Source of the DNA: Candidatus Hydrothermus pacificus | GTDB lineage: Bacteria > Hydrothermota > Hydrothermia > Hydrothermales > Hydrothermaceae | NCBI GenBank assembly: GCA_002011615.1 | Contig: MTOH01000001.1 | Location: 1 to 64,000, forward strand | Direction: 5' to 3' | DNA: 64,000 nt | Shown: positions 1 through 8,738 of the stretch, in pieces | Layout: every line of letters begins with the position of its first letter | Position numbering within the stretch: the stretch's first letter is position 1 | Notes under the pieces: generated by a model | Database searches by the model: none | Seen by the model: the letters and a program-made list of their open reading frames with translations, nothing else | Told to the model about the DNA's origin: nothing | Made by a program: the position numbers and the translations under genes

Positions 1-636
1 GAAGCAGAGAAAGAAATAAAGCATATAGAACACAATGTAAACTTTAGAAACGATGTACTGCTATTGCTTTCTGAAATAAAAGAGAAAAAAGGAGATTATA
101 GTAATGCTCTAAAAATTATGGGAGAACTTCTGGATTATAAAAAAGAAGATATAAAAGCGCTTTTGAGATTTGGGGTGCTTTTAACAAGAATGGCAAGATT
201 TGAAGACGCAAAGAAGACATTTTCAAGAATACTTGATAGGAATCCCCAAAACACCATGGCAAGGTACTATCTTGCCAAAGCCTATCTTTATACTAAAGAA
301 GTGCAAAAATCAAAAGAGATTTCAGAGGAGCTCTACAAGGAGAATGCACAGAACCCTTATGCACACCTTTTAAAGGGAGAGATTTTAATAAAAGAAAGAA
401 AATATGAGGAAGCCTTTACCCATCTTCAGAATGCTATAAACATAAATTTCTGGCTTTCAATGGCACATTATTATATTGGAATTCTATATGCGTTGAGGGG
501 AGAACACACAAAAGCTATATCCCACTGGGAAAAAGTAGTAAAAATAGAGCCCTATACAAAAATAGGTAAAAAAGCAGGAGAATATATAAAAACAACTTTG
601 CATTTTCTGAATCTTTTAAAAAAGGAGATGGAGTAA
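1..636 (+). CDS. TPR-repeat protein, 5' end outside window
   Basis: The frame is open from the first base, so the gene starts upstream of the window; the TTG at 64 is only an internal codon. About 211 residues are visible. They consist of tandem tetratricopeptide-like helix pairs with the usual small/aromatic spacing (A..Y..AL..P....A). TPR arrays are protein-protein scaffolds, and no catalytic motif is visible. The stop is followed directly by the ATG of the DUF4388 gene, and two more genes continue the run, so all four are probably one operon. The partner is unknown. Confident as a TPR protein, not as to role. Confidence 0.85.
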   Translation, partial: EAEKEIKHIEHNVNFRNDVLLLLSEIKEKKGDYSNALKIMGELLDYKKEDIKALLRFGVLLTRMARFEDAKKTFSRILDRNPQNTMARYYLAKAYLYTKEVQKSKEISEELYKENAQNPYAHLLKGEILIKERKYEEAFTHLQNAININFWLSMAHYYIGILYALRGEHTKAISHWEKVVKIEPYTKIGKKAGEYIKTTLHFLNLLKKEME

Positions 637-1758
637 ATGCCAATAGAGGGAAATTTAAAAGAACTCTCACTGGTTGATTTTTTACAGATTATATACATGA
701 ACAGAAAATCAGGAACAATAGAAGTAAAAAGCAGTGAGAATATCTCAAAAATTCTTATAAAGAACGGCAACATAAAATTTATAGTTGACCAGAAAAATCC
801 CTTTTTCTATGAAGAGATAAAAAAGACAGGACTGATAAATGCACAGATTGAAAAAATTATGGAACCTTTAAAAAAGGATGAAGAAAAGGTATTAAATGCT
901 ATTTTGAAGCATAATATCAATAAAGATATAATAAAGAAAGTTGTAATGAAAGTGGTAAATGAACGTATGTTTGAGCTTCTGCAAATAAAAGAAGGCAATT
1001 TCAGGTTCAATGAGATTTCTGAAGATAAAATACCCGAGACTTTTTTAGATTTGAGCACACAGGATATAATTCTTGAAAGTTCCAGAAGAATAGATGAGTG
1101 GATAGAGGTAACAAAAAAAATACCTGATTTCTCTTATGTCGTAATGCTCTCTGATGAGTGGATTAAAAAGGGAACAGGCTCATTACAACTGGATGCCATT
1201 GAATGGAAAATACTCTCAATGGTTGACGGGCAAAAAAACATATCTCAAATAATATCTCTCATAAAGGAAAATGCTTTAGAAATTGCGAAGAAAATCTGTG
1301 GACTTGTGGAAAGGGGCATCCTGCAGATTAAAGAGGTAAAGAAGTTTGAACTGGAATTAAAGAAGAAAAAAACAGAGGAACTCTTTATCAAGGCAAGGGA
1401 TTTTCTGAAAAAAAATCAATACACAGAAGCAGAAACCTTTCTTTTACGGGCAATATCCTTAAACCCTGATTTTCTTATGGCACATCTGCTCTTAGGTGAC
1501 CTTTATTACACTGAAAAGCAATTCCGACTTGCAGCACAGGAATACTATGAAGTCATAAGAAGGGACCCTGAAAATCCGCTGGGTTATTATAATCTCGGTT
1601 TTGTGAGAGTGAAACTGGGAGATTTAATGGGTGCTCTTGAAATATGGGAAAAAGGATTTAACAATGCTTCTGGTAAGATGAAAGAAGAACTTGAAACACT
1701 GGTATCTGTGACAAGAAAACTTTTGATAGCAGTAGATTCAAAAAGGAGTTTATTCTGA
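637..1758 (+). CDS. DUF4388 (PatA-like N-terminal) protein with C-terminal TPRs
   Basis: 373 residues. Residues 1-80 match the DUF4388 pattern (GNL.ELSL.DFLQ, then SGTIEV and an I..G.I.F strand), a domain found in bacterial response-regulator and gliding or motility regulators. A winged-helix-like middle section (about 180-240) follows, then two or three TPR units at about 250-345. There is no signal peptide, so it is cytoplasmic. The ATG directly follows the upstream stop with AAGGAG a few bases before it. The next gene overlaps the stop by one base (TGATG). A regulatory scaffold is a family-based inference; the signal is unknown. Confidence 0.75.
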   Translation: MPIEGNLKELSLVDFLQIIYMNRKSGTIEVKSSENISKILIKNGNIKFIVDQKNPFFYEEIKKTGLINAQIEKIMEPLKKDEEKVLNAILKHNINKDIIKKVVMKVVNERMFELLQIKEGNFRFNEISEDKIPETFLDLSTQDIILESSRRIDEWIEVTKKIPDFSYVVMLSDEWIKKGTGSLQLDAIEWKILSMVDGQKNISQIISLIKENALEIAKKICGLVERGILQIKEVKKFELELKKKKTEELFIKARDFLKKNQYTEAETFLLRAISLNPDFLMAHLLLGDLYYTEKQFRLAAQEYYEVIRRDPENPLGYYNLGFVRVKLGDLMGALEIWEKGFNNASGKMKEELETLVSVTRKLLIAVDSKRSLF

Positions 1759-2276
1759 TGGAAGAAAGATTAACTTATGACCCGAAGTCTCCTTTAATCC
1801 TTGACCTTGTTGAAGAATATATAACTCACTATCTCTATGAAGAAGCAGAGACCCTTTTAAAGGATTATTTAAAGGAGAACCCTATAACAAAAAAGGCTGT
1901 TGAAATCTGGATGAGAATAGCAGAAGCCCAAGGTGATAGGGAAAAGTATGAGAAGCTGAAAGAAAAATTTGGAAAAATTGAAAAAGTATACTCTCAGGAA
2001 AAGTTAAAGATTAAGGAAAGAGAATTTTTGCAGGGAAGAGAAGAGATAGAAGAAATAATTCAGACAAACGACTTTCCCTTTGAAGGTATGGAGGAAAGCT
2101 TATATCCTCTTCTGAAAGGTTTTGGACTCGGAGAAATTCAGAGGATAATAATGGAAGATTCCACAATATACCTTTATGTAACCAAAGATAGTAAATGGAC
2201 TGAGATAAAATTCAGATCCGATACAAAATTTCCACAGGTTACATGGATTATGAAAAGTCTGGAGAAAATAAAATGA
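1758..2276 (+). CDS. Small TPR-like helical protein
   Basis: 172 residues, helical and highly charged. A TPR-like pair spans residues 15-70 (EEAETLLKDYL..NP.TKKAVEIW). The C-terminal half, about 100-172, looks like a small alpha/beta domain ending in a predicted strand. No family is recognised with confidence. It is translationally coupled on both sides (TGATG with the DUF4388 gene, ATGA with the next gene). It may adapt the DUF4388 protein to the roadblock protein that follows; this is inference from gene order. Confidence 0.6.
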   Translation: MEERLTYDPKSPLILDLVEEYITHYLYEEAETLLKDYLKENPITKKAVEIWMRIAEAQGDREKYEKLKEKFGKIEKVYSQEKLKIKEREFLQGREEIEEIIQTNDFPFEGMEESLYPLLKGFGLGEIQRIIMEDSTIYLYVTKDSKWTEIKFRSDTKFPQVTWIMKSLEKIK

Positions 2277-2593
2277 AACAATTTGATTATCTACAATCGG
2301 TCATGAAAGTTCCTGGAGTAAGGGCTCTCTATGTATTTGACGAAAAAGGCAATGAGGTCTTCAGAGAATCAACCTTTTCAAAAGATAAAGAATATTATAA
2401 AAACCTCGTTGAATATTATGCAAAAAACAGGGGTAAAATTCCAAAACTATTCTACCTGTTTACGGACACCCATCTTGTGATACTTGCCCAGAATCCTGAT
2501 GCATTTAAAGGATTTGTTCTATGTATCTCGTTTAAAGATACAAATCTCGGGCTTTTAAGGATAAATATAAAAAAATTCCTTAAATTAGACTGA
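2273..2593 (+). CDS. Roadblock/LC7-like small protein
   Basis: 106 residues starting at MKQFDYL. The ATG overlaps the previous stop (ATGA); a longer in-frame start at 2243 would sit deep inside the neighbour and is not preferred. The pattern (V.GVRALYVFDEKGNEVF, a central helix, then LVILAQNPDAFKGFVLCISF) is that of roadblock/LC7 proteins such as MglB, which act as GAPs or scaffolds for small Ras-like GTPases. No GTPase gene is visible in the window. The 3' end overlaps the convergent rtcA by 9 bases. Confidence 0.55.
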   Translation: MKQFDYLQSVMKVPGVRALYVFDEKGNEVFRESTFSKDKEYYKNLVEYYAKNRGKIPKLFYLFTDTHLVILAQNPDAFKGFVLCISFKDTNLGLLRINIKKFLKLD

Positions 2594-3643
2594 AAATAAA
2601 ATTTTATTTCCTTCCCTCTTATAGTCAAAATCTATAAACATTCTTGCAATTTCAACAGCAGTCACAAAATGACTGGTTAACCTGTCGATAAAAATCTTTC
2701 CTCCTGCAAGTGAAAGCCAGAATACAAGATTATCAGAGAGATGATAATCAACAGAATTAGATGAAACAACATTCAGAAATTCAAAAACAGTTCTTTTACC
2801 CACTTCTTCAGCAGGTACTCCTTTCTTACATAAAACATCATACCCTATAATGGCATTCTTATCAAATTCTCCCCACAGTGTAAAACTGCATCCGGGTGAA
2901 TAAGAATCCTGATATATAAATTTAAAAGAAAATTTCTTTATTCTTCTTCTAAACAAAAAATCCTCTGCAGATTTTTTAATTCTCTCACAAACCTTTCTAC
3001 CTTTCAAAGAATCAGAAGACACTATAATCCCCTGAATATTTAAAAGTTTACCCTTTTCAAAGTTAAGGTTAAGTTTTTCTTTAAGGATATTCCTTATTTT
3101 ATAAATATCTTTAAAATCTTCAATTGAATACTTTCCTTTCACAAAAATCTTAACCTCCCCTCCTCCCTTTGGATAATATCCTCTTCTTAAAACTTTTAAA
3201 TCAAATTTATCCAGCAAGGGTCTCAAAGGTTTTAAAATAACATTTTCAAAATAATCCATTGTGGGGCCTCCAGGAACATCTGTTCCTCCTTTCAGATGAA
3301 GATAAACAGGATTCCTTGAAAAAACTGAAACAGGTAAAAGCGTTTGAAGAAAAAGCGGAATGCTTCCTGCAGTTTTAAAATCAAGAAAAACATCGCCTCC
3401 TTTAATATCACCCGGTATAAATTCAACTTCAAGAGAACCGAGATTGTCCCCTTTAACTTCTGAATCAGTTATAATTTTTAAGGCTTTCAGAATATTAAGG
3501 TGCTGCGCTTTTAGACCTGGTTTTGTTCTACCTTTTCTTATATTGTAAATTTTGAAATCTTTGCCCGTAATAATAGAATAAACAAGGGCATACCTTAAAA
3601 TCTGTCCTCCTCCCTCGCCAAAGGAGCCATCTATTTCTATCAT
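2585..3643 (-). CDS. rtcA: RNA 3'-terminal phosphate cyclase
   Basis: 352 residues, close to the usual family length of about 340. RtcA converts an RNA 3'-phosphate to a 2',3'-cyclic phosphate by an ATP-dependent adenylylation. Visible signatures are EGGGQ (10-14), R-x2-PGL near 39-44, the GG-x-DVPGGP loop near 119-127, HLSDNL at 301-306 and a C-terminal TSHFVTAVEIA segment. H325 in that segment occupies the place of the nucleotidyl-accepting histidine. It is the last gene of a five-gene minus-strand operon. No RtcB ligase or RtcR regulator is present, so its repair partner must be elsewhere. Confidence 0.93.
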   Translation of the reverse strand: MIEIDGSFGEGGGQILRYALVYSIITGKDFKIYNIRKGRTKPGLKAQHLNILKALKIITDSEVKGDNLGSLEVEFIPGDIKGGDVFLDFKTAGSIPLFLQTLLPVSVFSRNPVYLHLKGGTDVPGGPTMDYFENVILKPLRPLLDKFDLKVLRRGYYPKGGGEVKIFVKGKYSIEDFKDIYKIRNILKEKLNLNFEKGKLLNIQGIIVSSDSLKGRKVCERIKKSAEDFLFRRRIKKFSFKFIYQDSYSPGCSFTLWGEFDKNAIIGYDVLCKKGVPAEEVGKRTVFEFLNVVSSNSVDYHLSDNLVFWLSLAGGKIFIDRLTSHFVTAVEIARMFIDFDYKREGNKILFSV

Positions 3644-3680
3644 GGCAAGATTCTCTAAAATGAAAGAATAAAATTAGTCT

Positions 3681-4502
3681 TCAAATAACCGTTGAAGCAA
3701 GGTTAATCCATGTTCTTATTGCCCTGAATGCCTCCTCTATGTTTTCTGCTTTATAAAAAAGTGTTCTTGGAGATTTTCTTTTGCTTCCGGGCATTATCTC
3801 AGCAATATCAGCCATACCCGAGTTGAGAAAATCAACTTCAACATTTATATTTCTTTTGATTTTCAGAGGTCTTATTCTATTTTCCTTAAACTTTTTAATT
3901 GCTTTTGAGACTTTTTTTTCTATCTGCTTTTTAAGATAACCAGAAGAAAAACTCTCTGCAGAAAATCTACCTCTTCTTATCTTTGTAAGAACTGTTTCAA
4001 TTTCAGGTATCAATGACTTTGCCTCCCTCAGAGTTTCGTTATCTCCGCTTATCAAGACAACAGGCACATTGAAGTATCCTGCAAGCATTGCATTTATACC
4101 AAATTCACCATAGGTTCTTCCATTCATCCTCACATTATAAACGACCCTTCCAAAATAAGTGTGGTCAAGCACCCCAAAGCTACCAGCCCTTGAATGATAA
4201 CCCAGGAAAAAAGCAGCATCACACTCACCCACACCTTCAACCATTGAAAGTTTTTTGGGTGAACCTATAATAACATTAACATTTTCAGGAACATTATCAA
4301 GTATAAGGTTTGTCATACCCCCATGAGAATCATTAACAAGGACATCAAAAATTTCATTCTGTTCAAGAGCCTTTATAAAATCCATTAAATGTTCGGTCAT
4401 CCAGTTCCTTGCTTTCTCATAGTCCTTTCCATCTCGCCTTGTATGGTTAAAAGATACTACCCCAGGAATTCCCTCTATATCAATCGATATGAAAATTTTC
4501 AC
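3681..4502 (-). CDS. dppA: D-aminopeptidase DppA-like zinc peptidase (M55)
   Basis: 273 residues. The M55 family releases D-amino acids from D-peptides, probably cell-wall breakdown products. The zinc ligands of the Bacillus enzyme are all placed: D8, E10, H60, H103 and E133, and H114 fits the proposed catalytic histidine. The start codon is GTG in a GTGA overlap with the lipoprotein stop; no strong ribosome-binding site is visible, so coupling is likely. Cytoplasmic, with no signal peptide. It sits in an operon with a secreted deiminase and a lipoprotein. A peptide-salvage role is inferred. Confidence 0.9.
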   Translation of the reverse strand: MKIFISIDIEGIPGVVSFNHTRRDGKDYEKARNWMTEHLMDFIKALEQNEIFDVLVNDSHGGMTNLILDNVPENVNVIIGSPKKLSMVEGVGECDAAFFLGYHSRAGSFGVLDHTYFGRVVYNVRMNGRTYGEFGINAMLAGYFNVPVVLISGDNETLREAKSLIPEIETVLTKIRRGRFSAESFSSGYLKKQIEKKVSKAIKKFKENRIRPLKIKRNINVEVDFLNSGMADIAEIMPGSKRKSPRTLFYKAENIEEAFRAIRTWINLASTVI

Positions 4503-5332
4503 TTCTTATAATAGAGGTAAAACCACAACTCTGCTTTATAAACACCTTCTGATGTTCCAAGGGTTTCATCACCGAGTATATCAACTATAGCCCAGTGATA
4601 ACCCGTAACATCAGAAGAATCTACAATGTTTTTTTCATAAACACCAGGAAAAACTTCGTTCATAATCAGGCGGTAATGCTTGTTGTCTGGACCCAGTATG
4701 TGAAAATAGGGGTAATCAACAGGTTGATTCACATAAACGGTTATACCAACTGTATCATACTTTTGAATTGTATCTATTTCAGAGAGTTTGTGGAATGAAA
4801 GAGGGTCTGTCACCGTAACAGTATTATTGCCAATTTTTACCTTAATTGAATCTATTTTGAAATCCGTAGTATTGTATCTTGAAAGGGTATGGATTCCTGT
4901 TATGCTCCAGAGTTCCCATCCTCTCCGGGGGTCATCAGGACTCCCTGTTCTCTTAAAAGCTCCTTTGATATAAGAGATATCAGCAAAATCCTTCTGATAA
5001 TACTTTATCTTACTGGAATCATAATTCCATGCCCAGAGATGCAAGATTCCTTCATCGTAACCTGTATAATCAACAAATGCAGAATCTCCTGTTATGTATA
5101 TATCAACTTTTGGTGCAGGTAAATTGTTTATCTCTCTTCCCCAGAAAAGAGGAGATAGAGTGTCCTGTAAGGAAATAAAGGCAGAATCCTGTCCCGTTGG
5201 AACGCTCTGATTGAAAAGAGGAGAACCTTTAACAATCTCCAGTATCGCATCTTCATCAGTGTATTTTTCCTCTTTTTTGCATCCTGAAAAAATCAGAATG
5301 TCTGTCACCCCGATAGCTACTATTTTCTTCAT
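4499..5332 (-). CDS. Putative lipoprotein of unknown function
   Basis: 277 residues from the ATG at 5332. This ATG has GGAGG eight bases upstream and begins one base after the preceding stop; an in-frame GTG at 5341 overlaps the Shine-Dalgarno sequence and is rejected. The N-terminus (MKKIVAIG...LIFSGC) is a lipoprotein signal with the acylated Cys near residue 18. The rest is beta-rich with many Asp, Tyr and Trp residues and no recognised domain. It is exported and membrane-anchored by inference. It lies between the secreted deiminase and DppA and is probably co-transcribed with both. Confidence 0.7.
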   Translation of the reverse strand: MKKIVAIGVTDILIFSGCKKEEKYTDEDAILEIVKGSPLFNQSVPTGQDSAFISLQDTLSPLFWGREINNLPAPKVDIYITGDSAFVDYTGYDEGILHLWAWNYDSSKIKYYQKDFADISYIKGAFKRTGSPDDPRRGWELWSITGIHTLSRYNTTDFKIDSIKVKIGNNTVTVTDPLSFHKLSEIDTIQKYDTVGITVYVNQPVDYPYFHILGPDNKHYRLIMNEVFPGVYEKNIVDSSDVTGYHWAIVDILGDETLGTSEGVYKAELWFYLYYKK

Positions 5333-5333
5333 A

Positions 5334-7019
5334 TCAATCACCTCCCTTTAAAGATAATATTTTCATTCTCTTCATATAATTTTTAGACTTTAAATTAACA
5401 AAATAGGTTCCTGATTTTAAATCTCTGAAATAAATTTCTGTTTTTCCGCTTTTTAAATTAAAATTTAAAGTTTTAATTTTTCTTCCAGAGACTCCATAAA
5501 GGTCAATTTTAAAATTATCCGATTCTGGCAGGCTAAAGAATAAACTCGATTTGGAAAAATAAATTCTCATATTATTCTTTTTTTCTTTTTCTGCAATTCT
5601 AACTGCAGATTTTATCTCAAAAGCAAAGTATCCATTCTGAGGAAGGTATGTTCTATTAAAAGCACCGTCTATTGCAAAAATTCTATAGAAGACAGAATCT
5701 CCAACATTCACATTACCTGAGAATTGCGCCTGAAAAGAATCAGTTCCCATTATATTAAACATCCTTAAGCTGGTTGAATCAAGATGATTTATGTTATAGG
5801 TCAGGTAAACTCTATGCACTTTTAGATTGTCAAAAACCTCTGAATAAACTGTAAGAGGCCAGTAAGAAATCGGTGTATCCTGCAAAGGTGTATGCACAAT
5901 CTGAGGAGGTGTAAAATCATAAGGAGCAAATCCCATTGTTACACAGTGAACCGCACCACCAGAACCCACCATATCCTGACAATCAATTCCGACCACCTCA
6001 TAATCAGGTAGTGCCTGTTGATAGGTTTGAAGTGCTTCAGGGTCTTCGGGCAGATTATAAATTGGAACAAGAATTTTACCATTTACAAAAAGGGAATTCA
6101 GGTATGTAGCACCTGTATTGTTCCAGGGCGAGAAGGACTCTGGCATAACCATTCTGACAACTTTAAAATATTTACCATCAAGATTTTGAACATGAGATAT
6201 TGAATCAGCAATCGCATTTAATCTTGCATAATTCGGGTCATTCGGGTCATCATACTCTCCCACCATTACAAGGGTGTCGTTTAAAATTTTCGCAAATATA
6301 TCTATGTGACCTGTATACTCATAGTAAATTTTTGGAACAGTAACAAACTGGTCAAGACCTAAATAATCCTTCATTGCCTGGGCAATTTCCTGAGGGGTCA
6401 TACCGGAATTTTCTTCATAAATCAAATCAGTTGAAAATCCAGTTCCATTACCATCCACCATAAAATTGCCACCCGGATGGGTAAGGTCTGGAAGATAGAC
6501 ATCTAAACCCCACATCTGTCCAAGTTTTGAAGGAAAAGAATCATCCTGTGGTCTGGGTCTGTTATAAATCAAATCAACAATTGAAAGGGTGTCATTTTCC
6601 ACATATATATTCCATGGACCATAATCCCTTATCCAAACAGAATTTGTTGAGGTTATGAGAAATCGCACTGAATCTGTATTTACTCCACCCTGTTCAAGAT
6701 ATGACTTTATAGAGGAAGTATCAGATGCATAAGCTGTTATTATATAAGCCTTTGCCACCTCGCACACTTCCCTTATCATATCTCTCCATATAGAATTCCA
6801 TGAACTGTAAGGCCATCTAAAAAACACACACTGAACCCTTTCATATTCGGCAGGTGTCCTCACCGGGCTACCAGGAGGTGGACCCTTTATAAGATACTCA
6901 CCTATCTCGTTCATTCTTGCTTTTTCTTCAGGAGTAAGAAATCTGGGCAGGAACTTCTCATTCCTCACAATCTTTCCTGATGATGAGTTCATAAGAAAAA
7001 TCAGTATTAAAAATTTCAT
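5334..7019 (-). CDS. Secreted agmatine/peptidylarginine deiminase-family enzyme with T9SS tail
   Basis: 561 residues. A short signal-like N-terminus precedes a guanidino-group-modifying (PAD_porph) domain at about 55-365. Key residues fit the Porphyromonas PPAD layout: WIRDYGPW (D132), HPGGNF (181-186), GHID (H238, D240) and GGAVHC with nucleophile C359. An immunoglobulin-like domain follows (about 368-470), then a C-terminal sorting tail (about 485-561, with DLYGVSGRKI and LKSGTYFV). The expected reaction is arginine or agmatine to citrulline or carbamoylputrescine plus ammonia, acting outside the cell. AGGAGG lies five bases before the ATG. Substrate, free agmatine or peptidyl-arginine, cannot be decided from sequence. 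Confidence 0.85.
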   Translation of the reverse strand: MKFLILIFLMNSSSGKIVRNEKFLPRFLTPEEKARMNEIGEYLIKGPPPGSPVRTPAEYERVQCVFFRWPYSSWNSIWRDMIREVCEVAKAYIITAYASDTSSIKSYLEQGGVNTDSVRFLITSTNSVWIRDYGPWNIYVENDTLSIVDLIYNRPRPQDDSFPSKLGQMWGLDVYLPDLTHPGGNFMVDGNGTGFSTDLIYEENSGMTPQEIAQAMKDYLGLDQFVTVPKIYYEYTGHIDIFAKILNDTLVMVGEYDDPNDPNYARLNAIADSISHVQNLDGKYFKVVRMVMPESFSPWNNTGATYLNSLFVNGKILVPIYNLPEDPEALQTYQQALPDYEVVGIDCQDMVGSGGAVHCVTMGFAPYDFTPPQIVHTPLQDTPISYWPLTVYSEVFDNLKVHRVYLTYNINHLDSTSLRMFNIMGTDSFQAQFSGNVNVGDSVFYRIFAIDGAFNRTYLPQNGYFAFEIKSAVRIAEKEKKNNMRIYFSKSSLFFSLPESDNFKIDLYGVSGRKIKTLNFNLKSGKTEIYFRDLKSGTYFVNLKSKNYMKRMKILSLKGGD

Positions 7020-7033
7020 AAAAACCTCCTGTT

Positions 7034-7768
7034 TTACAAGAGATTAAAATTAAATTTTATAGTGGTTACAAAACTTTTTTCAAAGAAATTAAAGCTTATG
7101 TTCAGGTTATTTTTTTCTTTTGAAAAGACCTTGCCTGAAAAATACCCTATAAATGCGCCCACAAAAACATCAGAAAGCCAGTGTTCATCCTCTGTTATTC
7201 TTGAGAGACCTGCAAGTGTGGCAAGAGAGTAAAGAAAAGGGGTAATAAATCTTTTCTCTCCATAGTATTCTGAAAGAACCGTTGCCCATGTAAAGGCAAG
7301 AGCTGTATGTCCTGAAGGGAAAGCATCAAAATAGGGCATTTTACCCTTTCTGTATCTTGAAAAATCAAGAGGTTGATAAAATAAAAGCCATCTATCTTTT
7401 CCATCTACAACGCCGGGTCTTGGTCTACCTGTAAAATGTTTGCCTATAAACACTAAAGAACCTGTAAAAAGAGATGCCTTTATGCCTGAGATACAAACTT
7501 TTTTTTCTTTCTCTTTATTAAATAAAACTCCATAAGCACCAAATAGCAAAAACGATATCGGGACAAAGTTTCCACCCAGTTCTGTTATAATCGGGCTCAT
7601 TCTATCAACAAGTTTATTTTTTCTCTGAAAATTTTTTATCTCTCTGTAAATATCCTGGTCCATGCTTATAAGGATTGCAGTAGTAGATATAAAGGAAGAG
7701 ATTGCGGGAATTTTGCTCTCAAACCTGGAAAAATTTAGAAAGGAAATTATCAGAATTAAATTAAGCAT
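7034..7768 (-). CDS. PAP2-family membrane phosphatase
   Basis: 244 residues, five or six membrane segments. The three phosphatase motifs are present: KHFTGRPRP, PSGHT and SRITEDEHWLSD. The active site faces the periplasm in this family, which dephosphorylates phosphatidate, undecaprenyl pyrophosphate or related lipids; the substrate here is not determined. It is the first gene of the five-gene operon running down to rtcA. There is no Shine-Dalgarno sequence, and a TATAAT box ends only six bases before the ATG, so the transcript is probably leaderless. Confidence 0.88.
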   Translation of the reverse strand: MLNLILIISFLNFSRFESKIPAISSFISTTAILISMDQDIYREIKNFQRKNKLVDRMSPIITELGGNFVPISFLLFGAYGVLFNKEKEKKVCISGIKASLFTGSLVFIGKHFTGRPRPGVVDGKDRWLLFYQPLDFSRYRKGKMPYFDAFPSGHTALAFTWATVLSEYYGEKRFITPFLYSLATLAGLSRITEDEHWLSDVFVGAFIGYFSGKVFSKEKNNLNISFNFFEKSFVTTIKFNFNLL

Positions 7769-7774
7769 TAAAAA

Positions 7775-7803
7775 ATTATAAGGATTTAGTATTCATAAAT
7801 CAA
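7775..7803 (-). promoter_or_regulatory. Promoter of the PAP2-to-rtcA operon
   Basis: On the minus strand, -35 TTGATT (7798-7803) and -10 TATAAT (7775-7780) are separated by 17 bases. Six bases lie between the -10 box and the ATG at 7768, so transcription should begin at or next to the start codon. Confidence 0.75.
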
Positions 7804-7810
7804 AATTGAT

Positions 7811-7816
7811 TATAAT
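7811..7816 (+). promoter_or_regulatory. -10 box of sfsA
   Basis: TATAAT ends six bases before the sfsA ATG at 7823. No ribosome-binding site is visible and the -35 region (about 7786-7793) is weak. A leaderless transcript is implied. The element interlocks with the divergent PAP2 promoter. Confidence 0.6.
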
Positions 7817-7822
7817 AATAAT

Positions 7823-8737
7823 ATGAAAACAATAAAAGGCGAGTTAATAAAAAGAATAAACAGGTTTACATGTCAGGTAAAAATAGGGAAAAGAAAAGAG
7901 AAAGCATATCTTGCAAATTCAGGAAGATTAAGAGAGTTACTTGAAGCACAGAGCAAAGTTATGTTAACCAGCAAGAAAGGCAAACTACCTTATAAGCTCG
8001 TAGCGGTTAAAAAGGATAAAATATGGGTTTCAACAGATGCACATCTTGTGAATAGATTTTTTGAAAAAGAGATTTTAAAGGGCAGGATACCATTTTTAAA
8101 AGGCTGGAACATAGAGAGCAAAGAAACAAGAGTAAATAAGTCAAGAATAGATTTTGTTTTAAAAAAAGGGAATAAAAAAATGTTTTGTGAAATAAAATCC
8201 TGCACCCTTGTCCTGAACAATATTGCTCTTTTTCCAGATGCACCCACTATGAGAGGGATAAAACATATAAAGGCTCTGATAAACAAAAGAAAAGAAGGAT
8301 ACGAATCTTCCATTGTATTTGTGGTCCAGAGAGAGGATGCAGAAGAGTTTGCGCCCAATTCCTTAACCCATCCAGATTTTTCAAAAACTCTTTATAACGC
8401 AATTTTTGAAGGAGTTAAGATTTATTTAATTATAACAAGGTTCAACCCATATAGAATTTCCCTACAAATGAAATTATATAAAAAATTAGATATTTTGAAT
8501 ATTTTAAAAAATGAATATCATATATGGAGATACCCTGAGGTGTTTATCAGTAAGCTAAAAAAATCTAAAAACAGAATTTCTATTGAAATGAAAGGAACAA
8601 CATGCCATCATTGCTCTTTTGAAGAAAACCTTTTTGACTTTATAGGATTTGCAAAAGAAAGGGGGGTAAACTTTAAAATAAATAAAATAAAAAGTGGACC
8701 TGATAGTTTAAAAGCAGAAATTTTATGGAGGTTTTAA
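7823..8737 (+). CDS. sfsA: SfsA family protein with extra C-terminal domain
   Basis: 304 residues against about 230 for typical SfsA. Residues 1-215 are SfsA: an OB-like N-terminus (AYLANSGRLRELL), SRIDF at 107-111, EIKSCTL at 123-129 and FPDAPTMRG at 137-145. The acidic D/E-x-K residues resemble those of restriction-type nucleases, and SfsA is known as a sugar-fermentation stimulation protein that binds DNA. Residues 220-304 are additional, with a CHHC cluster at 261-264 and a helix-strand ending. The extension is not recognised. It is followed one base later by the propeller gene and is probably co-transcribed with it. Confidence 0.87.
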   Translation: MKTIKGELIKRINRFTCQVKIGKRKEKAYLANSGRLRELLEAQSKVMLTSKKGKLPYKLVAVKKDKIWVSTDAHLVNRFFEKEILKGRIPFLKGWNIESKETRVNKSRIDFVLKKGNKKMFCEIKSCTLVLNNIALFPDAPTMRGIKHIKALINKRKEGYESSIVFVVQREDAEEFAPNSLTHPDFSKTLYNAIFEGVKIYLIITRFNPYRISLQMKLYKKLDILNILKNEYHIWRYPEVFISKLKKSKNRISIEMKGTTCHHCSFEENLFDFIGFAKERGVNFKINKIKSGPDSLKAEILWRF

Positions 8738-8738
8738 A

